A stretch of 64,000 nt of DNA from Paraglaciecola mesophila KMM 241 (GCF_000315015.1 NZ_BAEP01000080.1:1-64000), one strand, 5' to 3'. Counted from the first letter of the stretch, positions 53,938-63,474 are shown. Numbers and translations are program-made. Notes: generated by a model from the letters alone, not told the origin.

Positions 53938-54282
53938 TTGGAGAAAAAAATGCAAAAACTACTATCTGTATTAGCAGTGTGTAGCACCATATTCTGTAGC
54001 AATGTTGCAGCACATAGTGATCATGGTGTTATTAGCGGTCAGGCTGCTATAAACATTGTTAGCAAGTCGTTGCCACAAATGACATTTAAGGAGTTTGGCT
54101 TTGAAGTGGGGAAGCTAGGTGCATCGTGGAAGCTGCTGACTTCATCAGATATGTCAGTCGTTAGTGTTGAAGACAGCTTTTATATTGTCAGCGCCAACAA
54201 CACTGAAACAGAAAGTACGATCTACTTCCAGATCGCCAATAATGGGCAGGTGATGGATGTTACCCACAAAAACAATTTTTAA
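53938..54282 (+). CDS. Small periplasmic DUF6488-like protein
   Basis: This 114-residue secreted protein starts at ATG 53950 or at the upstream in-frame ATG 53938 (MEKKMQKLL). Its signal peptide ends at about residue 25 (SNVAAHSDHG). The mature part has an N-terminal HSDHG that could bind metal, then a PepSY-like alpha/beta stretch (AAINIVSKSLPQMTF; SFYIVSANNTETESTIYFQI). It resembles a family labelled DUF6488 that occurs near metal efflux genes. It is the last gene of the operon. Confidence 0.7.
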   Translation: MEKKMQKLLSVLAVCSTIFCSNVAAHSDHGVISGQAAINIVSKSLPQMTFKEFGFEVGKLGASWKLLTSSDMSVVSVEDSFYIVSANNTETESTIYFQIANNGQVMDVTHKNNF

Positions 54283-54504
54283 ACCTAATGAGCCGGAAGA
54301 CTTAACTATCTGCTGGTCAATTACTCTGTGAGGCTCCAAAATTAGTCATATTGAAGGAATATATACTAGCTGCTAGTTTGCTCACGATGGAGTGGCTCAG
54401 TAATTAGATAGACTATATCCCTTCATAGCCACATATTAATAAATAGAAATATTACTCAAATAATGTTTGTTCAAGATATTCTTCCATATACGTGGCATAA
54501 CGGT

Positions 54505-55875
54505 TTAACTGGGTTTTATGACAGGATAGTTTTTAGACTGCCAAGCCCCTATAGAACCGAGGAATACCTTAACATTGTTGTAGCCTTTTGCTTGCAAGTA
54601 CGCTGCGGCTACGGTAGCCCGAATACCACTTGCACACATGGTAATAAACTTATCGTCCGGCGATAGCGCACTAATTTTATCAGCTAAGTGCCCCAAAAAA
54701 ATATGCTCACTGCTCTCAATATGGATGGGTTCATACTCAGTTATTTTCCTAACATCCAATAAGTGCCAATCATCATTTAGTAGCTGTTTAACTTGTTCAG
54801 CGTTGACTGCATCAATCGTGGAAAAACAGCTTCCTTTCGCTGCAACCATAGCCATATTAGTGGAAAAGTAGTGCTCAATATTATCAAATCCAATGCGAGC
54901 AAAATGCAGTGCGGCATAACGTGCCATATTTTGGTCGTCAGCAATGATGACGAGTTTATCATTAAGAGAGAATAACCACCCTGCATAGGCAGTAATCATA
55001 TCAATTGGTAGACAGCAACTGTTGGAAATATGCGCACCTAGGTATGACTCGATGGGACGGACATCAATAAGTACGTAACCTTTTTGGTACATGTTTTTAA
55101 GTTGTTCGACTTGTACCGACGGAGTCATCTGAAAAGTTGTATGAGCTGGCGCACCTTGCATATTAAGTCGCTCCATGTCGGAAAAATATGGGGGGGTGTA
55201 ATGATGCTCAGTAATTTTATGTTGTATAAATTCCGCTCGTTCGTTAATACCCATTAATGGATTATTCATAATTTCGTGCTGAACGGTTGAAAATTCACGT
55301 TCGGCCATGCCATCGCCACAAACTGAACCAGCGCCATGGGCTGGGTAGATAATTGACGCAGCAGCTTTTGCTTTAATCTTTTGCAGGCTGTCGTAAAGCA
55401 AACCAGCTACATGCTCATTTTCTTCTGGATAAAAATCCGTACGCCCCACATCCCCTACGAAAAGGGTATCCCCGGTAAAAATACCCACAGGCCCTTGGTC
55501 AAAATCATTATCAAACACTAAAATGCAAATACTATCCTTGGTATGCCCTGGCGTTTCAATTACTTCTAAGGTCAAGTTACCGATACGAACCTGATGTCCT
55601 TCTTTGACCGTAGTTGCGTATAAAACCTCACCATCGGCATTTGGCCCATGAAGTACCTCGGCGTCAACTAATTCAGAAAGTATCGGTGCCCCACTGATTA
55701 AGTCTTCATTACGGTGAGTTTCAATAATATGAGTTATGTCACATTCATTCTCTTGCGCAATATCAAGATATATATCGATATCTCGACGCGGGTCGATGAC
55801 CACCGCCTTGTTTCCAGAGGCTACAAAATAAGAGAGATGTGCTAATCCAGAGGTCTTAATGGTTTGTATAAACAT
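54505..55875 (-). CDS. Metallo-beta-lactamase fold / double rhodanese protein (persulfide-type)
   Basis: This 456-residue cytoplasmic enzyme is probably involved in persulfide or sulfide oxidation. The metallo-beta-lactamase domain (about 1-230) has ETHRNEDLISG where the family has THxHxDH. His54 and Asp58 remain, but the middle His is Asn56 and the last is Leu59. ETPGHTKDS and FTGDTLFVGDVGRTD retain further ligands. Rhodanese domain 1 (about 250-350) has Asp in place of the active Cys (IIADDQNMARY). Domain 2 has Cys414 in MCASGIRA and should be active. It is monocistronic and flanked by long non-coding stretches. Confidence 0.85.
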   Translation of the reverse strand: MFIQTIKTSGLAHLSYFVASGNKAVVIDPRRDIDIYLDIAQENECDITHIIETHRNEDLISGAPILSELVDAEVLHGPNADGEVLYATTVKEGHQVRIGNLTLEVIETPGHTKDSICILVFDNDFDQGPVGIFTGDTLFVGDVGRTDFYPEENEHVAGLLYDSLQKIKAKAAASIIYPAHGAGSVCGDGMAEREFSTVQHEIMNNPLMGINERAEFIQHKITEHHYTPPYFSDMERLNMQGAPAHTTFQMTPSVQVEQLKNMYQKGYVLIDVRPIESYLGAHISNSCCLPIDMITAYAGWLFSLNDKLVIIADDQNMARYAALHFARIGFDNIEHYFSTNMAMVAAKGSCFSTIDAVNAEQVKQLLNDDWHLLDVRKITEYEPIHIESSEHIFLGHLADKISALSPDDKFITMCASGIRATVAAAYLQAKGYNNVKVFLGSIGAWQSKNYPVIKPS

Positions 55876-56501
55876 AAATATTTCCTCGGCTTGTGATTTG
55901 AGATAATAATTTTTGATTCAGTTTTAATTAAAGCAAATAAAGCAAAAATAATGCCTTACTAGGGGGAAGCTAATTGCCTGCACTATTGGTGCCCCACAGT
56001 ACCGATAAATATCCTCAAGTTTGAGGGTAAGTAAGATGAGGGGCTGCTGGGAATGGTAACTTTTTCAATAGGTGGGATTTTTAATGTAAATATTACACCC
56101 TAACTTGGCGGGCATATGGCACATCCCTCGTATTCGTATACTCTCTGTGTAGTGGTCAAGTATTATTGGCCACAGTTTTATAGTAAAGCCAGTACCTTCT
56201 TTTTGACTCGTTTGGGCTTAAACCAGTATTGTACTGGTCACTACTCCAATTTATGACCAAAAATTTGTATCGGGTCAAAGAAAATATGAAGAAGTACTTA
56301 ACCGCTATGAAATTAACGATAAGTCCACCCACTTAGTCCCTATCTGTTATAAAATGATAACTAATTTCACTTATCTAGCATAATAGCAATCGCTAAATGT
56401 TATTAAGAATATGCTCTGCATAACCGCTGGCTCAAACTTTCTCGAATGGCTGGCGTGAACTTTGCTTTAAATATTAAAATTACAAGTCAAGAGATAGAAA
56501 T
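55876..56501. other. Non-coding stretch with palindromes
   Basis: About 625 bp without a credible gene. It holds a region at about 56,140-56,290 with two dyads: GTGGTCAA / TTGGCCAC (56152-56173) and ACCAGTA-TTG-TACTGGT (56222-56238). The upstream part (55,876-56,100) is the promoter side of the rhodanese gene. An insertion-sequence end or a miniature element is possible but unproven. Confidence 0.4.
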
Positions 56502-56615
56502 ATGATGGAATCAATGGGTATGGGAATGATGGTAGGGATGGTCTTAGTTTGTTTGCTGGTAGTGGTTATTTTGGTTTTAAGTGGTATTGCCCTTATTAAA
56601 TATTTACGTAATTAA
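56502..56615 (+). CDS. Small single-helix membrane peptide, 37 aa
   Basis: This is a short ORF. It begins MMESMGMGMMVGMVLV, has a transmembrane helix at about 10-30 (VGMVLVCLLVVVILVLSG), and ends in the positively charged ALIKYLRN. AAGAGATAG lies at ribosome-binding distance. The Met-rich N-terminus is like small membrane peptides near copper and other metal loci. The function is unknown; support comes from composition and the upstream site. Confidence 0.5.
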   Translation: MMESMGMGMMVGMVLVCLLVVVILVLSGIALIKYLRN

Positions 56616-56842
56616 TCGTGGATATATTCTTACCGTTCCGACAGTTTCAGATATAGAAGATTACCTTGCATCTTTTAATTTTCCGCCGCGAGCAAAGGTT
56701 TGTGTTCAAATAAAATTGAATAGATATTAGCCAATATTTTGCAAACGCCAACGTGTTTAATTCTATTCTGAGGACTTGTTGTTTAATACCGAGTTCACAT
56801 TTTCTTTTTCTAAGTACAGAATAAGTATATCGGGAGAATCAG

Positions 56843-57325
56843 TTGAAAAAACAGGTTTGCTTGCGACGTACGATACACAATCCAGAGATAAACTTATTAC
56901 TCGTTTCTTTTCTCTTCAATTTTGTTTGGGAAATGTGGCAAATGCCTTACTATGTTGGATTCAACAGCCTAGATCACATGAGCGTCGTGCGCACATGTAC
57001 GCAAGCGAGCTTAGGTGATGGTGTGATTAGTGTGTTGGCTTTTTGGAGTGGTGCAGTAATTGCTCGTTCTAGAGGTTGGATATATACGTTGCCTATTTCC
57101 TCAACGGTTACATATCTAGCCTCAGGAGTCGTTATCACTATTTTCATGGAATGGTTGGCAACTGAGATTTGGGATCGCTGGGAATACGCGTCAATAATGC
57201 CGGAACTTCCTATCTTAGGTACTGGAATGTTACCCATGTTACAGTGGTTGATTTTGCCTCCATTAATTTTATGGGTTGCTCGCCAACAGACTTTTACTAG
57301 TCAGTCGAAAGCAATTTGTTCCTGA
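56843..57325 (+). CDS. Hypothetical multi-pass membrane protein, 160 aa
   Basis: This 160-residue protein is read from TTG at 56843, preceded by CGGGAGAATC. It has about four transmembrane segments, at roughly 17-38, 58-75, 80-105 and 130-150. Notable conserved-looking pieces are FNFVWEMWQMPYY, FMEWLATEIWDRWEY and the Pro-rich MPELPILGTGMLP. I do not recognise the family. It stands alone between the 37-aa peptide and the convergent efflux genes. An overlapping frame (56776-57018) is less likely because it lacks a start signal and family-like features. Confidence 0.6.
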   Translation: MKKQVCLRRTIHNPEINLLLVSFLFNFVWEMWQMPYYVGFNSLDHMSVVRTCTQASLGDGVISVLAFWSGAVIARSRGWIYTLPISSTVTYLASGVVITIFMEWLATEIWDRWEYASIMPELPILGTGMLPMLQWLILPPLILWVARQQTFTSQSKAICS

Positions 57326-57466
57326 TGTCTCCTTTTTAATACCTCGGCTGAATGTTAAATTTTATGAGTGTTCCTTGATTGCAATTCAACCTTATGTTGT
57401 AGATCCCAGTAATAGATTTCATAACATACCAATAGAAATATGAGTTGTTTACTTACATATATTTAA

Positions 57467-58582
57467 CTAACTATCTTCAATTAATAAAGCATTTGGATTC
57501 AGCACCACTTTGCTAACGTCGTTTAGATCGCCGCGCAGTAAAACGCTATTTTTTGTTTTGGATACGATATCAATTTTATGAAATTTAATTTCCCCGTTAA
57601 TCACACCAACTACTGCATCATGGCCATTATGGTAACTAATAGCTGAAAGGGGGGCTTTCCAAACTTTATTTATCTTCGAGCCTGCAGATAATTTTAAAGA
57701 AACCGCCCCCCGCAATCCTGCGGGTAAATTATAGTCACTATTATCTATTTCGGCTTCCACTAACATGGTACCTGATTGCTCATCTACCGCCCGTGACAAC
57801 CGCGTGATATGTCCTTTGACAGACAGATTTTGGTACCCAGTAAAATTAGCTAACACCTCATCTCCCACTGCTATATTTCTAATTTCAATTTGTGGAACAC
57901 GAATATTGAGACGCAATCGTATCGTATTTGCAATTTCAAAAAAGTAACGTTCTTTTTGCCAAGCATCCGCACTGGCAAGATCTCCAACTTCCAGTCTTTT
58001 TGCCACTATATATCCAGCAAAAGGTGCCCGTATATCTAGAAAAGACTGACGTGAAAGATTTCCTTCCAATTCAGCTTTTAAACTAGCGATTCTAGCTTGT
58101 GCTCTTGATACTAAGATACGTAGACGATCCAGTTCTGAACTACTCACTAAATTATCAGTTACTAGCTGCTCAGCCCGCTTAAAATTTAATTGATTGAGTT
58201 CTAACTCCGACTCCACTTCGTTTATATCAGCCAATATCTTTTTTTCTTGGGCGATGAGTTGCGGATTATCGATCGTGGCCAATATTTCATTTTTTTCTAC
58301 CTTATCTCCTATATCTGCATATCGAGCTGTGATGAACCCGGATACTCGAGAAAATAATCTCGCAGACTGGAGTGGTTGAGAAAGCATGGGTAGGATTACC
58401 GTCCGCTCAATATTTACAATTTCTAATTCAGCGGTTTGCAATAGACGATTTATTGATTGTCGTTCGGAGATGTTAGGTTTTTGGAATGACTCCTTTGGGC
58501 TAGCTACGGTCAGCGCGCTAACACATAACAAACCAATACAACAAAACAGATCTATTCGTACTTTATTAATTAAATGAGACAA
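57467..58582 (-). CDS. RND efflux periplasmic adaptor subunit
   Basis: This is a membrane-fusion protein of a second RND pump, 371 residues. The signal peptide is at about 10-28. The lipoyl-like halves are GFITARYADIGDKVEKNEILATID and RAPFAGYIVAKRLEVGDLAS, around an alpha-hairpin at about 110-185. A beta-barrel domain follows at about 220-300 (LNIRVPQIEIRNIAVGDEVLANF). Its start overlaps the end of the permease gene by 17 bp, so the two are coupled. No outer-membrane factor gene is adjacent; it may use a chromosomal TolC or the CzcC-like protein. Confidence 0.85.
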   Translation of the reverse strand: MSHLINKVRIDLFCCIGLLCVSALTVASPKESFQKPNISERQSINRLLQTAELEIVNIERTVILPMLSQPLQSARLFSRVSGFITARYADIGDKVEKNEILATIDNPQLIAQEKKILADINEVESELELNQLNFKRAEQLVTDNLVSSSELDRLRILVSRAQARIASLKAELEGNLSRQSFLDIRAPFAGYIVAKRLEVGDLASADAWQKERYFFEIANTIRLRLNIRVPQIEIRNIAVGDEVLANFTGYQNLSVKGHITRLSRAVDEQSGTMLVEAEIDNSDYNLPAGLRGAVSLKLSAGSKINKVWKAPLSAISYHNGHDAVVGVINGEIKFHKIDIVSKTKNSVLLRGDLNDVSKVVLNPNALLIEDS

Positions 58583-61500
58583 GTGTATTTTCCTCGCGGT
58601 CTTTAAAAAGAGATTTTTTCCGGAAACTAAGTATTAATGGGACCAAAGTGAGCGTGGCAGGGGTCCCTAGCAATAGTCCACCGATTACAGCTCTGGCTAA
58701 CGGGGCATTCTGTTCAGAGCCTTCACCTAAGGCCATGGCCATAGGTATCATCCCCATGAGCATCGCTGTCGCTGTCATTAACACTGGCTTAAAGCGAGTC
58801 TGGATGGCACTTATTGCGGCCTCATTAGCTGACTTATTTAATAGCATTTCAGTCCTTGCGAAACTTACCACAAGTACACTATTTGCTGTCGTGACTCCCA
58901 TAACCATAATCATCCCCATAAACGCGGACACACTAAGAGGGGTTTGAGAGATAATAAGCGCAAGAATTGCGCCAGTAATAGCGAGTGGCATAGCACTTAA
59001 AGCGACCAATGGAAGTGCCCAGGACTGGAAGTTGACGCTCATAAGTAGATAAACAAACAACGCAGCCATAATCATTCCCGTAGCGAGATTTTTATAAGCA
59101 TCCAACATGTCTTTTGCCTGACCATCTACAACGATAATGTTTCCCGGTTTTAGTTCGTTGCTGAATTGCTTAATCAGGGCGGCAACATCGTCATAGACCC
59201 CTCCTAAATCTCGTTTATCTACGCCAACTAAAATGCTAACCACAGGTGCAAGCATACGTCGCTCTATCTTAGCGGGGCGAGTTCGCTCTTTTACAGTGAC
59301 AACATTTCGTAGTATTACATTGCCGTCGGTGGAGGACTTTATCGGAATATTTAAAAGGGAATTCAATGAATCCATCCGGTGGGGCGGGATCTGGGCGGCA
59401 ACGATGTAGCTGATACCACTGTTTGCCCAACTGTTCGGATAATATGCTGCGCTAGAACTTAGACTTACCAAAAGAGCTTGGCTGATATCAGCAATACTTA
59501 CTCCTAGCTGTGCGGCACGAACACGATTTACACTGATATTCAGGTCTGGCCACGCCATTATTTGGCCAATCATGACATCAACCGCTCCGTTAATGGATTT
59601 AATTTCTTTAATTAATTTTTTGGCAAGCTGGCTATTTCCTGTCATATCCCGTCCAGTAATATTAATTTCAATTGCAGAGTCCGCTGTGCCGTTCAGTGTT
59701 TGAGAGATAATATCCGCAGGCCGGAATATGAAATCATAGTTTGGGTATCGCGTTTTGAGCTGCTGCCTTATTTCGCGAATGTAATCCTCGGTTGGCGAAT
59801 GGCCTGGATTCAGTTGAATGAGCATTTCGCCTTCGGAAGATGCGCTGATCATCGAGTTAATCCAGGTTCGATTTATAGGGTCGGGTGGGCCTATATTTTC
59901 TACGATAGCTTGGATTTCGCTCTCAGGGATCACATTACGGATCAGCCGCTGGACATTAGCAAACTGTTTTGCGGTTTCCTCAAGTCGACTTCCACTTGCT
60001 ACTCGTAAATGCAGTCGAATACCTCCAGCATCGGATTTGGGGAAATAATCTCTACCTAGTATAGACATTGACCCTATAACGACAGCTACGACGACTAAAA
60101 AAAGAATGGCGATAACGGCGCGCCGATAAGGCATTAGCTTTTTGATATTCGCGATATGCAGTACAATAATATGTCCCAGATTTTTTTCTATTCGATGATG
60201 TATCCGCATTAATATTGAAGTATGGGTTGCCCTGTGTTTACGTTCATTTGGTAATAGCATAAATGCCAATGTAGGTACCAACGTTCGTGACAGAAAAAAC
60301 GAAGCGACCATCGATAACAACACAGCAAGTGCCAGAGGTTCAAATACAAACGAACTCACCCCTCCCAACAAAAAGATAGGTATGAGCACAATACAAATAC
60401 TCAAGGTAGAAATGAATTCTGGAAATATGACCTGACTGGCACTGTCAATTATTGCTTGTCTGACCGACTTTCCACAATCGATGTTTCGGTTAATATTCTC
60501 AATTTCTACAAGGGCATTATCGACGAGAATACCAATTGCCAGACCAAGCCCGCCGAGGGTCATTATATTAAGCGTGTAGCCCAGTGCAATTAGGCCCGTT
60601 AATGATGTTAATAGTGCAAGCGGAATGGAAATTAGTACAATGACTGTACTTCGTACACTTCCCAGAAACAGTAATACGACAACTGATACTAACCCCGCCA
60701 CCAATAAAGCTTCGGTGAGTACGGCATTGCGAGATGCCAATACGAACCTAGACTGATCAAAAATCGGGGTAATACTTAGACCTTCAGGCGCATCATTCCT
60801 AATCTGAGGTAATCGGCTCTGGATTTCATTTATGATGTCTACGGTTGATGCTTGACCAAGTTTAAGTACGGATACTATTACGCCTGCCTGTCCACCCACT
60901 CGCGCCATACTTGTTGCCACAGCCCCGCCGTCACGTATCTCCGCAACGTCTTTTAATTGAATGAGACTGCCTTCAGTATATTTTAAGGGAATGGCTTCAA
61001 AGTCGGTCACACTCTCAGGACTGGCATTTGTTGAGACGGTAAATTCCATTTTATCTTCTCGTAAAACCCCTGAGGGTAAGGTTACATTTTGTTTATAGAT
61101 TGCGTCAGCGACGTCTCGGGCAGTAAGCCCATAGACCTGTAGGCGATCGGGATTTATATCAATCATCAACTGCCGTGGTGCCCCGCCAAATGGTAAACTT
61201 AGACGTAATCCAGGTATAGATTGTATTTTCCGCCTAAGTCTTAAGCGCGCATAATCGTATAATTGGGATTGCGTCATACTATTGGACGATATCGCTAGTT
61301 GAAGGATCGGCACACTGGATGTGGTGTAATTCACTACTAATGGAGGGGTCATTCCAGCGGGCAGGCGCTTTAGAATGGTTTGCGAAACGCCGGTGATTTG
61401 TGTCAACGCTTTTTCGATCGAAGCGTCTGGGTGAAATTCCACACGAATCAAAGAATAACCATTACCATTTTCTGATGTCACTTGCTTCACATCATCTACG

Positions 61501-61721
61501 TTATTCATGATTGCTATTTCACTGAAGGACGATATTTTTGCAGCCATGTCGCCTGCACTGAGTCCTGGATACGTCCACATAACGTTGACGTATGGTATGT
61601 CAATTGACGGCAATATATCAGTAGACATCTGCTGCATAGCCCGCCCACCAATCAATATGAGCAATAGAACGAAAGCGCCAATAGTGTAACGCTGACGTAA
61701 AGCAAATTTAACTATCCACAC
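58566..61721 (-). CDS. RND-family efflux permease
   Basis: This 1051-residue proton-driven RND pump has twelve transmembrane helices and two periplasmic porter loops. The start MWIVKFALRQRYTIGAFVLLL and the Asp in helix 4 (GLAIGILVDNALVEIENINR) show the family. The motif is VDNALVEIEN, with one Asp, neither the HME-type DGA/DAA nor the HAE-1 DDAIVVVEN form. The substrate is therefore open; neighbours of the thiol-disulfide type hint at envelope or metal stress. It lies upstream of its adaptor (17 bp overlap). Confidence 0.87.
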   Translation of the reverse strand: MWIVKFALRQRYTIGAFVLLLILIGGRAMQQMSTDILPSIDIPYVNVMWTYPGLSAGDMAAKISSFSEIAIMNNVDDVKQVTSENGNGYSLIRVEFHPDASIEKALTQITGVSQTILKRLPAGMTPPLVVNYTTSSVPILQLAISSNSMTQSQLYDYARLRLRRKIQSIPGLRLSLPFGGAPRQLMIDINPDRLQVYGLTARDVADAIYKQNVTLPSGVLREDKMEFTVSTNASPESVTDFEAIPLKYTEGSLIQLKDVAEIRDGGAVATSMARVGGQAGVIVSVLKLGQASTVDIINEIQSRLPQIRNDAPEGLSITPIFDQSRFVLASRNAVLTEALLVAGLVSVVVLLFLGSVRSTVIVLISIPLALLTSLTGLIALGYTLNIMTLGGLGLAIGILVDNALVEIENINRNIDCGKSVRQAIIDSASQVIFPEFISTLSICIVLIPIFLLGGVSSFVFEPLALAVLLSMVASFFLSRTLVPTLAFMLLPNERKHRATHTSILMRIHHRIEKNLGHIIVLHIANIKKLMPYRRAVIAILFLVVVAVVIGSMSILGRDYFPKSDAGGIRLHLRVASGSRLEETAKQFANVQRLIRNVIPESEIQAIVENIGPPDPINRTWINSMISASSEGEMLIQLNPGHSPTEDYIREIRQQLKTRYPNYDFIFRPADIISQTLNGTADSAIEINITGRDMTGNSQLAKKLIKEIKSINGAVDVMIGQIMAWPDLNISVNRVRAAQLGVSIADISQALLVSLSSSAAYYPNSWANSGISYIVAAQIPPHRMDSLNSLLNIPIKSSTDGNVILRNVVTVKERTRPAKIERRMLAPVVSILVGVDKRDLGGVYDDVAALIKQFSNELKPGNIIVVDGQAKDMLDAYKNLATGMIMAALFVYLLMSVNFQSWALPLVALSAMPLAITGAILALIISQTPLSVSAFMGMIMVMGVTTANSVLVVSFARTEMLLNKSANEAAISAIQTRFKPVLMTATAMLMGMIPMAMALGEGSEQNAPLARAVIGGLLLGTPATLTLVPLILSFRKKSLFKDREENTLVSFN

Positions 61722-61873
61722 AGGTTTTTACCTTCTTTAAACGGTGATTGTGGACAAATGCTATGTCCGTCATACTTTTTGGTAACTTTTTTATCGATAG
61801 TGAATAATATATAAGCTGGATTAAAATCAGATTAAAGTTCTGAAATGGAACTTAGGACGTTTACCCCCTCGGC

Positions 61874-62641
61874 TTACTCATTTTTTTTTAAAGGTCCAAA
61901 AATTTGATGTAGTACAGACTCGGGTGGCAGACCTCTTTGCTTTTTGACCGCACCGGTAGTGTCGCGATAAAAGGTAGCGGGTGTTGCGCTAACACCTAAA
62001 TCAATCATGGCTTGATGATTTTCTGCTAATTTTTTATTTATTTCAGAGGAGGGGGACTCAATAGCTTTTAGCTCGGGGAATAAATTTCCTGCTTCATGTT
62101 TATTCAATATGTTTGCTGGATCGCTTGCGGAAAGAATGGCTGCTGCTTTCCCCAGACTGTCTGCTTTTAGGATCCCGACTATTATATGGCGAAGCTGAAC
62201 GTGACCATTTTCAACCCAAGGTCTAGCATTTTTCCAAAGTTTTTTACAATACGGACAATTGGGATCAGTGAATGTATAAATTATACGGTTTGCAAAGGGC
62301 GAACCATCCGCAATCCAGTGGGTGGACTTGAGTAATTTCCAATCGTTCGTGCTCTTGGGGCCGGTAATGTAAGCTTGCATCGCTTGCTCACCTATGTTAT
62401 TGCCTTTAGCGTCTAACATGGAGCCAGTAAACAAATATTTGTCGTCAGCAGTTACATATAAAGTGACAACCTGACCTTTGAAATCGGCTACAAAGCCTTT
62501 AATATCTCCAGGGGCTTCGAATTGGTTGACAATTTTTCCGCCTTGTTTATCGACCAATTTAAGAGGTTCCGGCAGAGCAGTCACCTTTCCGAGCACCGAT
62601 GGAGCAAAAAGTAAGATAGTCACTAATGCGATGGATTTCAT
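61874..62641 (-). CDS. DsbG/DsbC-like periplasmic thiol-disulfide protein
   Basis: This is a periplasmic thioredoxin-fold protein, 255 residues, with a signal peptide at about 1-18. An N-terminal DsbC/G-type dimerisation domain lies at about 25-100. The thioredoxin domain has active site FTDPNCPYCKKLW (Cys129-Pro-Tyr-Cys132), and the cis-Pro loop is SATPATFYRDT. DsbG is the nearest characterised relative. It protects or reduces single cysteines in E. coli. Its ATG overlaps the TlpA-like gene by 4 bp, so the two form an operon, with the TlpA-like protein a likely partner. Confidence 0.87.
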   Translation of the reverse strand: MKSIALVTILLFAPSVLGKVTALPEPLKLVDKQGGKIVNQFEAPGDIKGFVADFKGQVVTLYVTADDKYLFTGSMLDAKGNNIGEQAMQAYITGPKSTNDWKLLKSTHWIADGSPFANRIIYTFTDPNCPYCKKLWKNARPWVENGHVQLRHIIVGILKADSLGKAAAILSASDPANILNKHEAGNLFPELKAIESPSSEINKKLAENHQAMIDLGVSATPATFYRDTTGAVKKQRGLPPESVLHQIFGPLKKNE

Positions 62642-63474
62642 GTCTTTTCCTTATTCTGAATGTCAGTTTCGTTGAGTAGATGTAAATAATGCGCCAGACT
62701 AGCGTGTGTTAACTCTCCCGTGTGACTTGAGACTAGTTTTCCGTTTGTATTGAAGAAAAGCGTCGTAGGTAAACCAGCAGCACCAGACGCTCGACTTAAC
62801 TGGCTAGCTTTGTCATAGAAAACATTTTTAATACTTAAGCTTTGTGATTTTAAAAAGTATTGTGCGGTCGGTGGATTCTCCCCTTGATTTACGAACAAGA
62901 AATTTACGGATGAATGTTGTTTTTGCGCGTCTTCAAGAACAGGCATTTCTTTACGACAAGGGGGACACCAAGACGCCCAATAATTTATAACAACGGGCTT
63001 CCCATGGAAGTTTTGCAGGTTGACTTGCATTCCATGGCTATCGTGCACTGGAATACTCGGTATACCAGCGTCAGGACTATAGATACGTGCGGCGAAAAGT
63101 ATAGGTAGAACCACACATAATGTAGCTATACTTGCTTGTAAATAGATACGGGTAATGTTGCGTCGGCCACGGGATGAAGCAATAAGAATAAAAATACCAA
63201 CAATCCAGCCATAATAGGAGAGAAAACCGCCATCTCGAATATTAAGCATTTGCCACCAATCTTCTTGATATATCGACCATAGCTTTAGGATGAACGCTAA
63301 TCTAGCGATGATTAACCCACCCACTATAGCGCTAATTAGCCCATTAATAACATGTGTATTGTCAGCATTTTTTCGAGTGATCCAGTGTGTTATCACCCAG
63401 AATACGGCAATACCTATAAATGTTATTAGCAACGACACCTGCATCGCAAAAGGCCCGATCGAAATACTTAACAT
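62638..63474 (-). CDS. TlpA-like thioredoxin fused to an Lgt-like membrane domain
   Basis: This 278-residue protein has about four transmembrane helices (about 10-30, 43-66, 83-100 and 112-130) and a periplasmic TlpA/ResA-type domain. The active site is WASWCPPCRKEMP (Cys170 and Cys173) and the cis-Pro is in GLPTTLFFN. The membrane part resembles the first half of Lgt (compare SIGPFAMQVSLL and GLIIARLAFIL with lgt of this window) but lacks the HGG catalytic motif, where it reads SYYGW. The membrane half may have been recruited from an acyltransferase as an anchor. It is the first gene of the operon, followed by dsbG. Confidence 0.82.
   Translation of the reverse strand: MLSISIGPFAMQVSLLITFIGIAVFWVITHWITRKNADNTHVINGLISAIVGGLIIARLAFILKLWSIYQEDWWQMLNIRDGGFLSYYGWIVGIFILIASSRGRRNITRIYLQASIATLCVVLPILFAARIYSPDAGIPSIPVHDSHGMQVNLQNFHGKPVVINYWASWCPPCRKEMPVLEDAQKQHSSVNFLFVNQGENPPTAQYFLKSQSLSIKNVFYDKASQLSRASGAAGLPTTLFFNTNGKLVSSHTGELTHASLAHYLHLLNETDIQNKEKT

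Noticed and set aside
54463..54666. Plus-strand frame at the end of the rhodanese gene
   Set aside because: It is antisense to the conserved rhodanese C-terminus with no start signal, so it is a shadow frame.
56776..57018. Open frame overlapping the 160-aa membrane protein
   Set aside because: It has no ribosome-binding site and no domain-like features, and it covers the same DNA as a better-supported hydrophobic protein.
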